DNA from: Marinihelvus sp036351115 | GTDB lineage: Bacteria; Pseudomonadota; Gammaproteobacteria; Xanthomonadales; SZUA-36 | DNA: 64,000 nt | Assembly (NCBI GenBank): GCA_036351115.1 | Contig: JAZBOL010000118.1 | Span: 9,081 to 73,080, forward strand | Direction: 5' to 3' | In this document: positions 1 to 7,605 of the stretch, one piece after another | Layout of the letters: the number at the start of each line of letters is the position of its first letter | Position numbering within the stretch: position 1 is the first letter of the stretch | The notes under the pieces: generated by a model | What the model saw: only the letters and a program-made list of their open reading frames with translations | Database searches by the model: none | Told to the model about the DNA's origin: nothing | Made by a program: the position numbers and the translations under genes

Positions 1-511
1 CTGCGTGGGGTCCACGGCGTCGCCCTTCGACTGCAGCCAGGTGCTGCGTGGCCTGCGGACCCTCGGTGCCCGCTGGCGATGTCACCAGGAAAATGCCCGA
101 GAGGTGGCGGAATTGCTGGCAGGCCACCCGGCCGTGGCCCAAACCCATTATCCCGGCCTGAAGTCCCACCCCGACCACGACCTGGCGCGACAGCAGCAGG
201 AGGGCTTCGGTGCGGTCATCAGTTTTGAGCTCGCCGGCGGGCTGGCCGCCGCGGAACGGTTCGTGGAAGGCCTGGGCTGTTTCACCCTGGCCGAATCGCT
301 GGGCGGCGTGGAGAGCCTCGTGTGCCACCCCGCCACCATGACGCACGCGGCCATGAGCGAGGAGGCCCGGACGGTCGCGGGGATCGGCGAAGGGCTGCTG
401 CGCCTGTCCGTCGGAATCGAGCACCCGGCCGACCTGGTTCGGGACCTGCGACGCGGTCTCGAGCGGGCGGCGGGCGCATCGTCGCCTCGGGTGATCGCCG
501 GCGTCGGGTGA
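1..511 (+). CDS. metB: Cystathionine gamma-synthase-type PLP enzyme, C-terminal part (5' end outside window)
   Basis: This is the last 169 codons or so of a Cys/Met-metabolism PLP enzyme; the reading frame is open to the first base, so the start and the PLP-binding lysine lie upstream. The tail contains the family signature SLGGVESLVCHPATMTHA followed by a GIGEGLLRLSVGIEHPADL segment, which in cystathionine gamma-synthase closes the active site and ends the small domain. The family joins O-acylhomoserine and cysteine to make cystathionine for methionine synthesis in the cytoplasm. The SLGGVES signature favours a synthase over a lyase, but O-succinylhomoserine sulfhydrylase and cystathionine beta-lyase share the fold and cannot be excluded from this part alone. 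In many gammaproteobacteria dnaK precedes dnaJ; here this gene does. Confidence 0.8.
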   Translation, partial: CVGSTASPFDCSQVLRGLRTLGARWRCHQENAREVAELLAGHPAVAQTHYPGLKSHPDHDLARQQQEGFGAVISFELAGGLAAAERFVEGLGCFTLAESLGGVESLVCHPATMTHAAMSEEARTVAGIGEGLLRLSVGIEHPADLVRDLRRGLERAAGASSPRVIAGVG

Positions 512-568
512 GGTCGGCGAGGGGGAACGGGTCGCACGCTCGAGCCTGTCCGCCGCGTCGTCCCGGCG

Positions 569-597
569 CTTGAAAGAAGGCCACCAAAGCACCATTT
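569..597 (+). promoter_or_regulatory. Candidate sigma-32 (heat-shock) promoter for dnaJ
   Basis: CTTGAA at 569-574 and CACCATTT at 590-597 are separated by 15 bases. The sigma-32 consensus is CTTGAA, 13-15 bases, CCCCATNT, so the -35 is perfect and the -10 differs at one position. It lies 45 bases upstream of the dnaJ start codon. This implies that dnaJ is heat-induced on its own rather than only by read-through from an upstream dnaK. Confidence 0.7.
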
Positions 598-641
598 CTG
601 GGGGGAACTGAAACCCGCAGTGGGACGGGAACCCTTCAGGC

Positions 642-1766
642 ATGGCAAAAAAAGACTACTACGACGTTCTCGGGGTGAGCCGGGACGCCAGTGACGACGA
701 TATCCGCAAGGCTTACCGTCGCCTGGCCATGAAATTTCACCCGGATCGAAATCCGGACGACACGACGGCCCAGGAGCGTTTCACGGAGGCCCAGGAGGCT
801 TACGACGTGCTGCGTGACCGCCGCAAGCGCGCTGCCTACGACCAGTTCGGTCACGCCGCCGTGGACGGTTCCGCTGGCGGCGGGCCCGGCGGTGGATTCC
901 AGGGCGATGTCGGTGACATTTTCGGCGACATTTTCGGTGACATCTTCGGCCAGGGCCGCCGCAGTCGCGGTCCCCAGCGCGGGTCCGACCTGCGCGTGGG
1001 CATGGAACTCGATCTCGAGGAAGCGGTACGCGGGGTGGAGCGCGAAATCAAAGTGCCGACGCTGGGCGCCTGCGAGCGCTGCGACGGCTCCGGAGCCACC
1101 GACGGCAAGAAGGAAACCTGCTCGACCTGCGGTGGCGTGGGCCAGGTACGTATGCAGCAAGGCATATTCTCCGTGCAGCAGACCTGTCCGGGCTGCCAGG
1201 GTAGCGGTCAGCGAATCGCCAACCCCTGCGCGGAGTGCAATGGCCAGGGCCGGGTTCGCGAGACCCGCACCCTGTCGGTGAAAATTCCGGCCGGCGTGGA
1301 CAACGGAGATCGCATTCGCCTCTCCGGCGAAGGCGAAGCGGGTCCCAATGGCGCCGCGGCCGGGGATCTCTACGTGGAAATCCGCGTGCGGCCCCATCGC
1401 CTGTTCGAGCGTGACGGGGACACCCTGTACTGCGAAGTGCCCGTCCCGTTTTCCACGGCGGCCCTGGGTGGCGAGCTCGAACTGCCGACCCTCGACGGCC
1501 AGGTAAAGCTCAAGGTGCCGGCGGAAACCCAGACGGGCAAAATGTTCCGCCTGCGTGGCAAAGGGGTGAAGTCGGTACGCAGCACGCGCCCCGGAGACCT
1601 CATGTGTCGTGTGGTGGTGGAAACGCCCGTGCGCCTGAATAAGGAGCAGAAAGCGCTTCTGCGTGAATTCGAAGCGTCCTACCAATCCGACGCCGCGGAG
1701 CACAACCCGCGGTCCGATTCGTGGCTGAAAGGCGTACGGGAGTTCTTCGACCGGATGACCTCCTGA
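642..1766 (+). CDS. dnaJ: Chaperone protein DnaJ (Hsp40)
   Basis: DnaJ is the 374-residue co-chaperone that delivers unfolded proteins to DnaK and stimulates its ATPase. All domains are visible in order: a J domain (residues 1-70) with the catalytic H33-P34-D35 motif; a glycine/phenylalanine-rich linker with the repeated unit GDIF three times (around residues 90-105); a zinc domain starting at C144 with four CxxCxG-type motifs (CERCDGSG, CSTCGGVG, CPGCQGSG, CAECNGQG); and the C-terminal substrate-binding beta domains. Length is typical. The stop overlaps the dapB start (TGATG), so the two are translationally coupled. The ATG at 642 fits the canonical MAKKDYYDVLGV start. Confidence 0.98.
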   Translation: MAKKDYYDVLGVSRDASDDDIRKAYRRLAMKFHPDRNPDDTTAQERFTEAQEAYDVLRDRRKRAAYDQFGHAAVDGSAGGGPGGGFQGDVGDIFGDIFGDIFGQGRRSRGPQRGSDLRVGMELDLEEAVRGVEREIKVPTLGACERCDGSGATDGKKETCSTCGGVGQVRMQQGIFSVQQTCPGCQGSGQRIANPCAECNGQGRVRETRTLSVKIPAGVDNGDRIRLSGEGEAGPNGAAAGDLYVEIRVRPHRLFERDGDTLYCEVPVPFSTAALGGELELPTLDGQVKLKVPAETQTGKMFRLRGKGVKSVRSTRPGDLMCRVVVETPVRLNKEQKALLREFEASYQSDAAEHNPRSDSWLKGVREFFDRMTS

Positions 1767-2515
1767 TGGCGATGGCGCCAACGCCCTCGTCGGCGTCCTC
1801 CGGCCGTGTGGCCATCCACGGCGCCGGACGAATGGGGCAGCGCGTGGCGGCCGCCGCGAAGGCGCGGGGCTGGAATGTCCTGGGACTCGTGTCCCGGCAC
1901 CACCCCGGCGCACTGGACGATTTTCCGTGGTTTCCGGGTCTCGATGCCCTTGAGGGTGCGGCAGGACTTCCGGACGTCCTCATTGATTTCTCCCTGCCGG
2001 CCGGCGCGGTGGCTGCCGCGCGCTGGTGCGCGGGTCGGGGCGTGCCCCTGGTCAGCGGCACCACCGGCCTGGACGAGACGCAGCAGGCCGCCCTGCGACG
2101 ATCTTCCGAGCACATTGCCGTGCTCCAGTCGCCCAATTTCAGCCCGGGGGTCAACGCGCTGCAGGCGCTGCTGGAACAGGCGCGTGACCTGTTGCCCGGG
2201 ATCACCGCAGTGGAGCTGGAGGACGTCCACCACGTGCACAAGCAAGACGCGCCGTCCGGGACGGCCCTGACCCTGGCAGCCGCCCTGGCGCCGCTGGAGG
2301 TCGCTATTCATAGCCGGCGGGTAGGCGAAGTGGTGGGCGATCACGCGGTGACCCTGCGCCTCCCGGGTGAAACCCTGACCCTTTCCCACCACGCCGAAGA
2401 CCGGAATATTTTCGCCCTCGGCGCCGTGGAGGCGGCCGCCTGGCTGAAGGCCCAGGCCCCGGGCGGTTACACGGCACGAAACTGGATTCTGGGTGCGGCG
2501 GCCCGTTCTTCCTGA
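1766..2515 (+). CDS. dapB: 4-hydroxy-tetrahydrodipicolinate reductase
   Basis: DapB reduces the product of DapA with NAD(P)H in the diaminopimelate/lysine pathway. The 249-residue protein has the dinucleotide-binding motif GAGRMGQ (residues 19-25), the SGTTG loop, and the catalytic segment with H155, H156 and K159 followed by DAPSGTA. It is about 20 residues shorter than the E. coli enzyme. I chose the ATG at 1766 because it overlaps the dnaJ stop and puts the Rossmann motif close to the N-terminus; an in-frame upstream extension would lie inside dnaJ. Placement between dnaJ and carA matches the Pseudomonas-type order dnaK-dnaJ-dapB-carAB-greA. Confidence 0.96.
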   Translation: MAMAPTPSSASSGRVAIHGAGRMGQRVAAAAKARGWNVLGLVSRHHPGALDDFPWFPGLDALEGAAGLPDVLIDFSLPAGAVAAARWCAGRGVPLVSGTTGLDETQQAALRRSSEHIAVLQSPNFSPGVNALQALLEQARDLLPGITAVELEDVHHVHKQDAPSGTALTLAAALAPLEVAIHSRRVGEVVGDHAVTLRLPGETLTLSHHAEDRNIFALGAVEAAAWLKAQAPGGYTARNWILGAAARSS

Positions 2516-2584
2516 GGCGCTTTGCCCGGCGCTTCGGGGACGCAAACTGCCGGGATGCCGTGGACGCGGCAAGCCCGCTTCCAG

Positions 2585-2590
2585 TACAAT
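2585..2590 (+). promoter_or_regulatory. Possible -10 element (TACAAT) upstream of carA
   Basis: The 199 bases between dapB and carA contain TACAAT at 2585-2590. The best -35 candidate, GTGGAC at 2560-2565, is 19 bases away and weak. An imperfect inverted repeat follows: AGCGGGAA at 2663-2670 against TTCCCGTT at 2686-2693, with one G-T pair, lying before the carA ribosome site. It could be a leader hairpin, but I see no T-run, so attenuation is only a possibility. Confidence 0.3.
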
Positions 2591-2714
2591 CCACCGGCTT
2601 AGACATTGGATTTAGCACCTCGGCCCGCGCGGCCAGTGTGGCTCCCAAGTGATTGACATCTAAGCGGGAATGGCGGAAATCAGCCTTCCCGTTTCGCGTA
2701 TCTGGAGGTTGGAA

Positions 2715-3866
2715 TTGACCCTCAAAGCAGTCTTGGCGCTGGCGGACGGCAGTGTATTCAAAGGGCAGGGCATCGGCGCTGCCGGAGAAACCGTCGGCGA
2801 AGTCGTTTTCAACACGGCCATGACCGGCTACCAGGAAATTCTCACGGATCCCTCCTACGCTCGCCAGCTGGTCACCCTGACCTTTCCCCACATCGGCAAC
2901 ACCGGGTGCAACGCGGCCGATGAAGAGGCCGCCGGGCCCATGGCGGCGGGCCTCATCATTCGTGACCTGCCCCTGCGGACCAGCAACTGGCGTAGCGAAG
3001 AGCCGCTCGACGACTACCTTCGCCGCCACGGCCTGGTCGGTATCGCCGGTATCGACACACGGCGCCTCACGCGCATCCTCCGCGAACAGGGTGCGCAGGG
3101 CGGCGCGATCCTGACCGGGGAAACCGTGGATGTGGATGAGGCCCTGGCGAAGGCAAGGTCCTTTCCGGGCATGGAAGGCATGGACCTGGCCCGGGAGGTC
3201 ACCACGGACACCGCCTATCCCTGGAGCGAGGGCAGTCTCGATCTCGACAGCGGCGCCTGGGCCAGCAGCAGTGGCGACTTTCATGTCGTGGCCTATGATT
3301 TTGGCATCAAGCGCAACATTCTTCGCATGCTTGCCGACCGCGGCTGCCGCCTGACAGTGGTTCCGGCGACGACGCCCGCGAGCCAGGTGCTGGCCCTGGA
3401 ACCCGACGGGGTCTTTCTCTCCAACGGCCCCGGCGACCCGGAACCCTGTGACTACGCCATAACGGCCATCCGCGAGTTGCTCGAAACGGGAATTCCCCTG
3501 TTCGGTATCTGCCTCGGACAGCAACTGCTGGCGCTGGCGGCCGGCGCCGACACCGTGAAGATGAAATTCGGCCACCACGGCGCCAACCACCCGGTGCAGG
3601 ACCTCGCGACGGGCCAGGTGATGATCACCAGCCAGAACCACGGCTTCGCCGTTGACGAGGCGACGCTCCCGGGCAACGTCCGTCCGACGCACCGCTCCCT
3701 CTTCGACGGCAGTCTGCAGGGCATCGAATGGTCGGATCGCCCCGCCTTCGGCTTTCAGGGCCACCCGGAAGCCAGCCCGGGACCGCACGATATCCAGGGC
3801 CTCTTTGACCGCTTCGTCGCCGCGATGGCGTCGGCGTCAAGCGAAGGCGCGAAGCGGGAGGCCTGA
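2715..3866 (+). CDS. carA: Carbamoyl-phosphate synthase small (glutaminase) subunit
   Basis: CarA hydrolyses glutamine and channels ammonia to CarB for carbamoyl phosphate, the precursor of arginine and pyrimidines. The class I amidotransferase triad is complete: C266 in GICLGQ, H350 and E352 in GHPEA. The N-terminal half is the CarA-specific domain (LADGSVF, AMTGYQE). I chose the TTG at 2715: a GGAGG at 2704-2708 lies six bases upstream and the length (383) then matches the family, while an ATG at 2670 has no ribosome site and adds 15 unconserved residues. E. coli carA also uses TTG. carB follows after one base. Confidence 0.97.
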   Translation: MTLKAVLALADGSVFKGQGIGAAGETVGEVVFNTAMTGYQEILTDPSYARQLVTLTFPHIGNTGCNAADEEAAGPMAAGLIIRDLPLRTSNWRSEEPLDDYLRRHGLVGIAGIDTRRLTRILREQGAQGGAILTGETVDVDEALAKARSFPGMEGMDLAREVTTDTAYPWSEGSLDLDSGAWASSSGDFHVVAYDFGIKRNILRMLADRGCRLTVVPATTPASQVLALEPDGVFLSNGPGDPEPCDYAITAIRELLETGIPLFGICLGQQLLALAAGADTVKMKFGHHGANHPVQDLATGQVMITSQNHGFAVDEATLPGNVRPTHRSLFDGSLQGIEWSDRPAFGFQGHPEASPGPHDIQGLFDRFVAAMASASSEGAKREA

Positions 3867-3867
3867 C

Positions 3868-6800
3868 ATGCCAAAGCGGAGCGACATTCAAAGCGTACTG
3901 ATCATCGGCGCAGGCCCCATCGTCATCGGGCAGGCCTGCGAGTTCGACTATTCCGGCGCCCAGGCCTGCAAGGCGCTGCGGGAAGAGGGGTTCCGGGTCA
4001 TCCTGGTCAACTCAAACCCGGCGACCATCATGACCGATCCGGAAACGGCGGACGCGGTGTACATCGAGCCCATCGAGTGGAAAACCGTGGCGAACATCAT
4101 CGCCAGGGAGAAACCCGATGTACTGCTGCCGACCATGGGCGGCCAGACCGCGCTGAACTGCGCGCTGGACCTCGTGCGCCACGGAGTGCTCGAGGAGCAC
4201 GGTGTGGAGATGATCGGCGCGACACGCGAAGCGATCGACATGGCGGAGGACCGGGAGAAATTCCGTGACGCCATGATCGAGATCGGCCTGGACTGCACGA
4301 AGGCCGCCATTGCCCACAGCTGGGAAGAGGCGATGGAGAAGCAGGACGACATCGGTTACCCGATCATCATCCGGCCGTCCTTCACCATGGGCGGCTCCGG
4401 CGGCGGTATCGCCTATAACCACGAGGAATTCGAGGAGATCGTCAAGCGCGGTCTCGAACTGTCCCCGACGACGGAAGTCATGATCGAGGAGTCGATCCTC
4501 GGCTGGAAGGAATACGAGATGGAGGTCGTCCGCGACCAGGCGGACAACTGCATCATCATCTGTTCCATCGAGAATTTCGATCCCATGGGTATCCACACGG
4601 GGGACTCCATCACTGTCGCCCCGGCCCTGACCCTGACGGACAAGGAATATCAGCGCCTGCGCGATGCCTCCCTGGCGGTGCTGCGCAAGATCGGCGTGGA
4701 AACCGGCGGGTCGAACGTGCAGTTCGCCGTCAATCCCGAGAACGGCCGGGTGATCATCATCGAGATGAACCCGCGCGTGTCCCGGTCGTCGGCCCTGGCG
4801 TCCAAGGCCACCGGCTTTCCCATTGCCAAGGTTGCGGCGAAGCTGGCTGTGGGGTTCACCCTCGACGAATTGAAAAACGAGATTACCGGCGGCGCGACGC
4901 CCGCATCCTTTGAGCCGGCCATCGACTACGTGGTCACCAAGATCCCGCGCTTTGCGTTCGAGAAGTTCCCGGCGGCGGATGCGCGGCTCACCACGCAGAT
5001 GAAGTCCGTGGGCGAGGCCATGTCCATCGGCCGCACGTTCCAGGAGTCCCTGCAGAAAGCGCTGCGGAGCCTCGAAACCGGACATGACGGCCTGTGCTCC
5101 CTGGTCGACCCGGGCGAGTCTCTGGCCGACGAACGGCGCCTCGCGGACCTGCGGCGTGAACTTCGCGAGGCCGGGCCCGAGCGGATTCTCCACATCGGCG
5201 ACGCGTTTCGCGCCGGCCTGGATTTCGATGAAATCCAGAAGCTCACGGGCGTCGATCCCTGGTTCCTCGCGCAGCTCGAAGACCTGGTGAACGAGGAAGC
5301 CGACGTGCGTTCGCAGGGCGTTGCCGCCCTGGACCGGGACCGGATGTTCACCCTCAAGCGAAAGGGGTTCTCCGACAGCCGGCTGGCCTTTCTGCTGGGG
5401 ATGCAGGAAGCCGATCTGCGGACCCTGCGGCAGGATCTCGATGTCCGGCCGGTGTACAAGCGCGTCGACACCTGTGCCGCTGAATTCGCCACGGCGACGG
5501 CCTACCTGTACTCCACCTACGAGGAGGAATGCGAAGCCGAACCCAGCACCGCGAAGAAATACATGGTCCTCGGCGGCGGTCCGAACCGGATCGGGCAGGG
5601 CATCGAATTCGACTATTGCTGCGTCCACGCCGCCCTGGCCCTGCGCGAGGATGGTTACGAGACCATCATGGTCAACTGCAACCCCGAAACCGTGTCCACG
5701 GACTACGACACCTCGGACCGGCTCTACTTCGAGCCGCTGACCCTCGAGGACGTGCTGGAGATCGTACACAAGGAACAGCCGGAAGGCCTGATCGTCCAGT
5801 ATGGCGGCCAGACGCCCCTGAAACTGGCGCGCAGCCTCGAAGCGGCCGGCGTACCCATCATCGGCACGACCCCGGACAGCATCGATCTCGCCGAGGACCG
5901 GGAGCGCTTCCAGAACCTGCTCGAGCGCCTCGGGCTGCGTCAGCCGCCGAACCGGACGGCGACCAGCGTCGAACAGGCCGTGGCCCTGGCCGAGGAGATC
6001 GGCTACCCGCTGGTCGTGCGGCCTTCCTACGTGCTCGGCGGGCGCGCCATGGACGTGGTGCACGGCGAGCAGGAGCTGCGTCGCTACATGCGTGACGCGG
6101 TGAAGGTCTCCAACGATTCTCCCGTGCTGCTGGACCGTTTCCTGGACCATGCCATCGAGGTGGACGTGGACGCCATCTGCGACGGCCGGGACGTCCTCAT
6201 CGGCGGGCTCATGGAACACATCGAGCAGGCCGGGGTGCACTCCGGCGATTCCGCCTGCACGCTGCCACCGTACTCCCTCGGCAAGAAAATCCAGGACGAG
6301 CTGCGTGACCAGATGCGCGAAATGGCGCTGGAGCTCGGCGTCGTGGGCCTGATGAACGCCCAGTTCGCCGTGCGGGGTGACGACATCTACGTGCTCGAGG
6401 TCAATCCCCGGGCATCCCGGACCGTCCCCTTCGTGTCCAAGGCCACCGGCGTGCCGCTGGCGTCTGTCGCCGTGCGCTGCATGGCGGGCAAGTCGCTCGC
6501 CGAGCAGGGCATGACCCGGGAGGTGGTGCCCAACTACTTTTCCATCAAGGAAGTGGTCTTCCCGTTCATCAAGTTCCAGGGCGTCGACCCCATCCTCGGG
6601 CCGGAAATGCGTTCCACCGGCGAGGTCATGGGCGTGGATGGCAGCTTCGGCGGCGCCTGCATCCGCGCCATGCGTGGCGCGGGCCAGCGCCTGCCGGTAC
6701 CGGGCAAGGCCTTCCTGAGCGTGCGTGACGCGGACAAGTCCGCCTTGCCGCCCATCGCCCGCAACCTGGTCAAGCGCGGCTTCAGCCTGATCGCCACCGA

Positions 6801-7101
6801 GGGCACCTGCGCCTACCTGAGGGAGCAGGGGTTTGACTGCGAATACGTCAACAAGGTGGACCAGGGGCGGCCGCACATCGTGGATGCGATCAAGAACGAG
6901 GAGATCGCGTTCATCATCAATACGACCGAGGGTCGCCAGGCGATCTCCGATTCGTTCTCGATTCGGCGGGGCGCGCTGCAACACTCGGTTCCCTACACAA
7001 CGACAACGTCCCGAGGATGGGCCACCCTGCAAGCCATCGACCACGAGAACGACCGCGAGGTCCGGAGCCTGCAGTCACTGCATGAAGGTTTGAATCCATG
7101 A
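3868..7101 (+). CDS. carB: Carbamoyl-phosphate synthase large subunit
   Basis: CarB (1077 residues, E. coli 1073) makes carbamoyl phosphate from bicarbonate, ammonia and two ATP. It carries the two homologous synthetase halves, each opening with a nucleotide-binding segment (IGAGPIVIGQACEFDYSG near residue 12; GGGPNRIGQGIEFDYCC near residue 565), and a C-terminal MGS-like allosteric domain (FINTTEGRQ region). The true start is the ATG at 3868, one base after the carA stop at 3866; the reading frame stays open upstream inside carA but that part is not CarB. The stop overlaps the greA start (ATGA). Confidence 0.98.
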   Translation: MPKRSDIQSVLIIGAGPIVIGQACEFDYSGAQACKALREEGFRVILVNSNPATIMTDPETADAVYIEPIEWKTVANIIAREKPDVLLPTMGGQTALNCALDLVRHGVLEEHGVEMIGATREAIDMAEDREKFRDAMIEIGLDCTKAAIAHSWEEAMEKQDDIGYPIIIRPSFTMGGSGGGIAYNHEEFEEIVKRGLELSPTTEVMIEESILGWKEYEMEVVRDQADNCIIICSIENFDPMGIHTGDSITVAPALTLTDKEYQRLRDASLAVLRKIGVETGGSNVQFAVNPENGRVIIIEMNPRVSRSSALASKATGFPIAKVAAKLAVGFTLDELKNEITGGATPASFEPAIDYVVTKIPRFAFEKFPAADARLTTQMKSVGEAMSIGRTFQESLQKALRSLETGHDGLCSLVDPGESLADERRLADLRRELREAGPERILHIGDAFRAGLDFDEIQKLTGVDPWFLAQLEDLVNEEADVRSQGVAALDRDRMFTLKRKGFSDSRLAFLLGMQEADLRTLRQDLDVRPVYKRVDTCAAEFATATAYLYSTYEEECEAEPSTAKKYMVLGGGPNRIGQGIEFDYCCVHAALALREDGYETIMVNCNPETVSTDYDTSDRLYFEPLTLEDVLEIVHKEQPEGLIVQYGGQTPLKLARSLEAAGVPIIGTTPDSIDLAEDRERFQNLLERLGLRQPPNRTATSVEQAVALAEEIGYPLVVRPSYVLGGRAMDVVHGEQELRRYMRDAVKVSNDSPVLLDRFLDHAIEVDVDAICDGRDVLIGGLMEHIEQAGVHSGDSACTLPPYSLGKKIQDELRDQMREMALELGVVGLMNAQFAVRGDDIYVLEVNPRASRTVPFVSKATGVPLASVAVRCMAGKSLAEQGMTREVVPNYFSIKEVVFPFIKFQGVDPILGPEMRSTGEVMGVDGSFGGACIRAMRGAGQRLPVPGKAFLSVRDADKSALPPIARNLVKRGFSLIATEGTCAYLREQGFDCEYVNKVDQGRPHIVDAIKNEEIAFIINTTEGRQAISDSFSIRRGALQHSVPYTTTTSRGWATLQAIDHENDREVRSLQSLHEGLNP

Positions 7102-7571
7102 ATCGCGCACCCCTGACCCGCGCCGGCGCCGACCGCCTGCGCGCCGAGCTCGACCGTCTGAAAAAGGTTGAACGCCCCGCCATCATCGAAGCCATCGCCG
7201 AGGCACGGGCCCACGGCGACCTCAAGGAAAACGCCGAGTATCACGCGGCCCGGGAGCAGCAGGGTTTCATCGAGGGGCGCATCCAGCAGATCGAAGGTAC
7301 CCTCGGGGGCGCCCAGATCATCGACGTGAAGACCCTCAATCCCGGCGGCAAGGTGGTGTTCGGCGCTACCGTGACCGTGGCGGACGAAGAGGGCGACGAA
7401 ACGCGCTATCAGATCGTTGGCGACCTGGAAGCGGACATCAAGGAGAACCGCATCGCAATCTCCTCGCCCATCGCCCGGGCACTGATTGGCAAGGAAGCGG
7501 GGGACGTGGGCGTGGTTGCGGCACCGGGGGGGGACCGTGAGCTCGAAATTGTCGAAGTGGAATATATTTAA
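7098..7571 (+). CDS. greA: Transcription elongation factor GreA
   Basis: GreA binds in the secondary channel of RNA polymerase and triggers cleavage of backtracked transcripts. The 157-residue protein has the N-terminal coiled-coil with the tip acidic pair in GDLKENAEYHAA (around residues 41-52) and the C-terminal FKBP-like domain ending in ELEIVEVEYI. Length is typical. The ATG overlaps the carB stop by four bases, so it is probably translated by coupling in the carAB-greA transcript. A second Gre factor, greB, lies at 49217. Confidence 0.97.
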   Translation: MNRAPLTRAGADRLRAELDRLKKVERPAIIEAIAEARAHGDLKENAEYHAAREQQGFIEGRIQQIEGTLGGAQIIDVKTLNPGGKVVFGATVTVADEEGDETRYQIVGDLEADIKENRIAISSPIARALIGKEAGDVGVVAAPGGDRELEIVEVEYI

Positions 7572-7582
7572 TAACAATAAGA

Positions 7583-7588
7583 TATAAT
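7583..7588 (+). promoter_or_regulatory. AT-rich TATAAT element before recJ
   Basis: The 34 bases between greA and recJ (7572-7605) are almost pure A+T in an otherwise GC-rich region and contain a perfect TATAAT at 7583-7588. No good -35 is seen at 16-18 bases, because that position lies in the end of greA. It may be a weak internal promoter for recJ or an unstructured ribosome-loading stretch, since recJ has no clear Shine-Dalgarno sequence. Confidence 0.35.
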
Positions 7589-7605
7589 ATATTTCATGAA
7601 TCAAC

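Noticed and set aside
4012..7044. About 1000-codon open frame antisense to carB
   Set aside because: GC-rich third positions of carB keep the opposite frame open. The product has no recognisable motif and carB is unmistakable.
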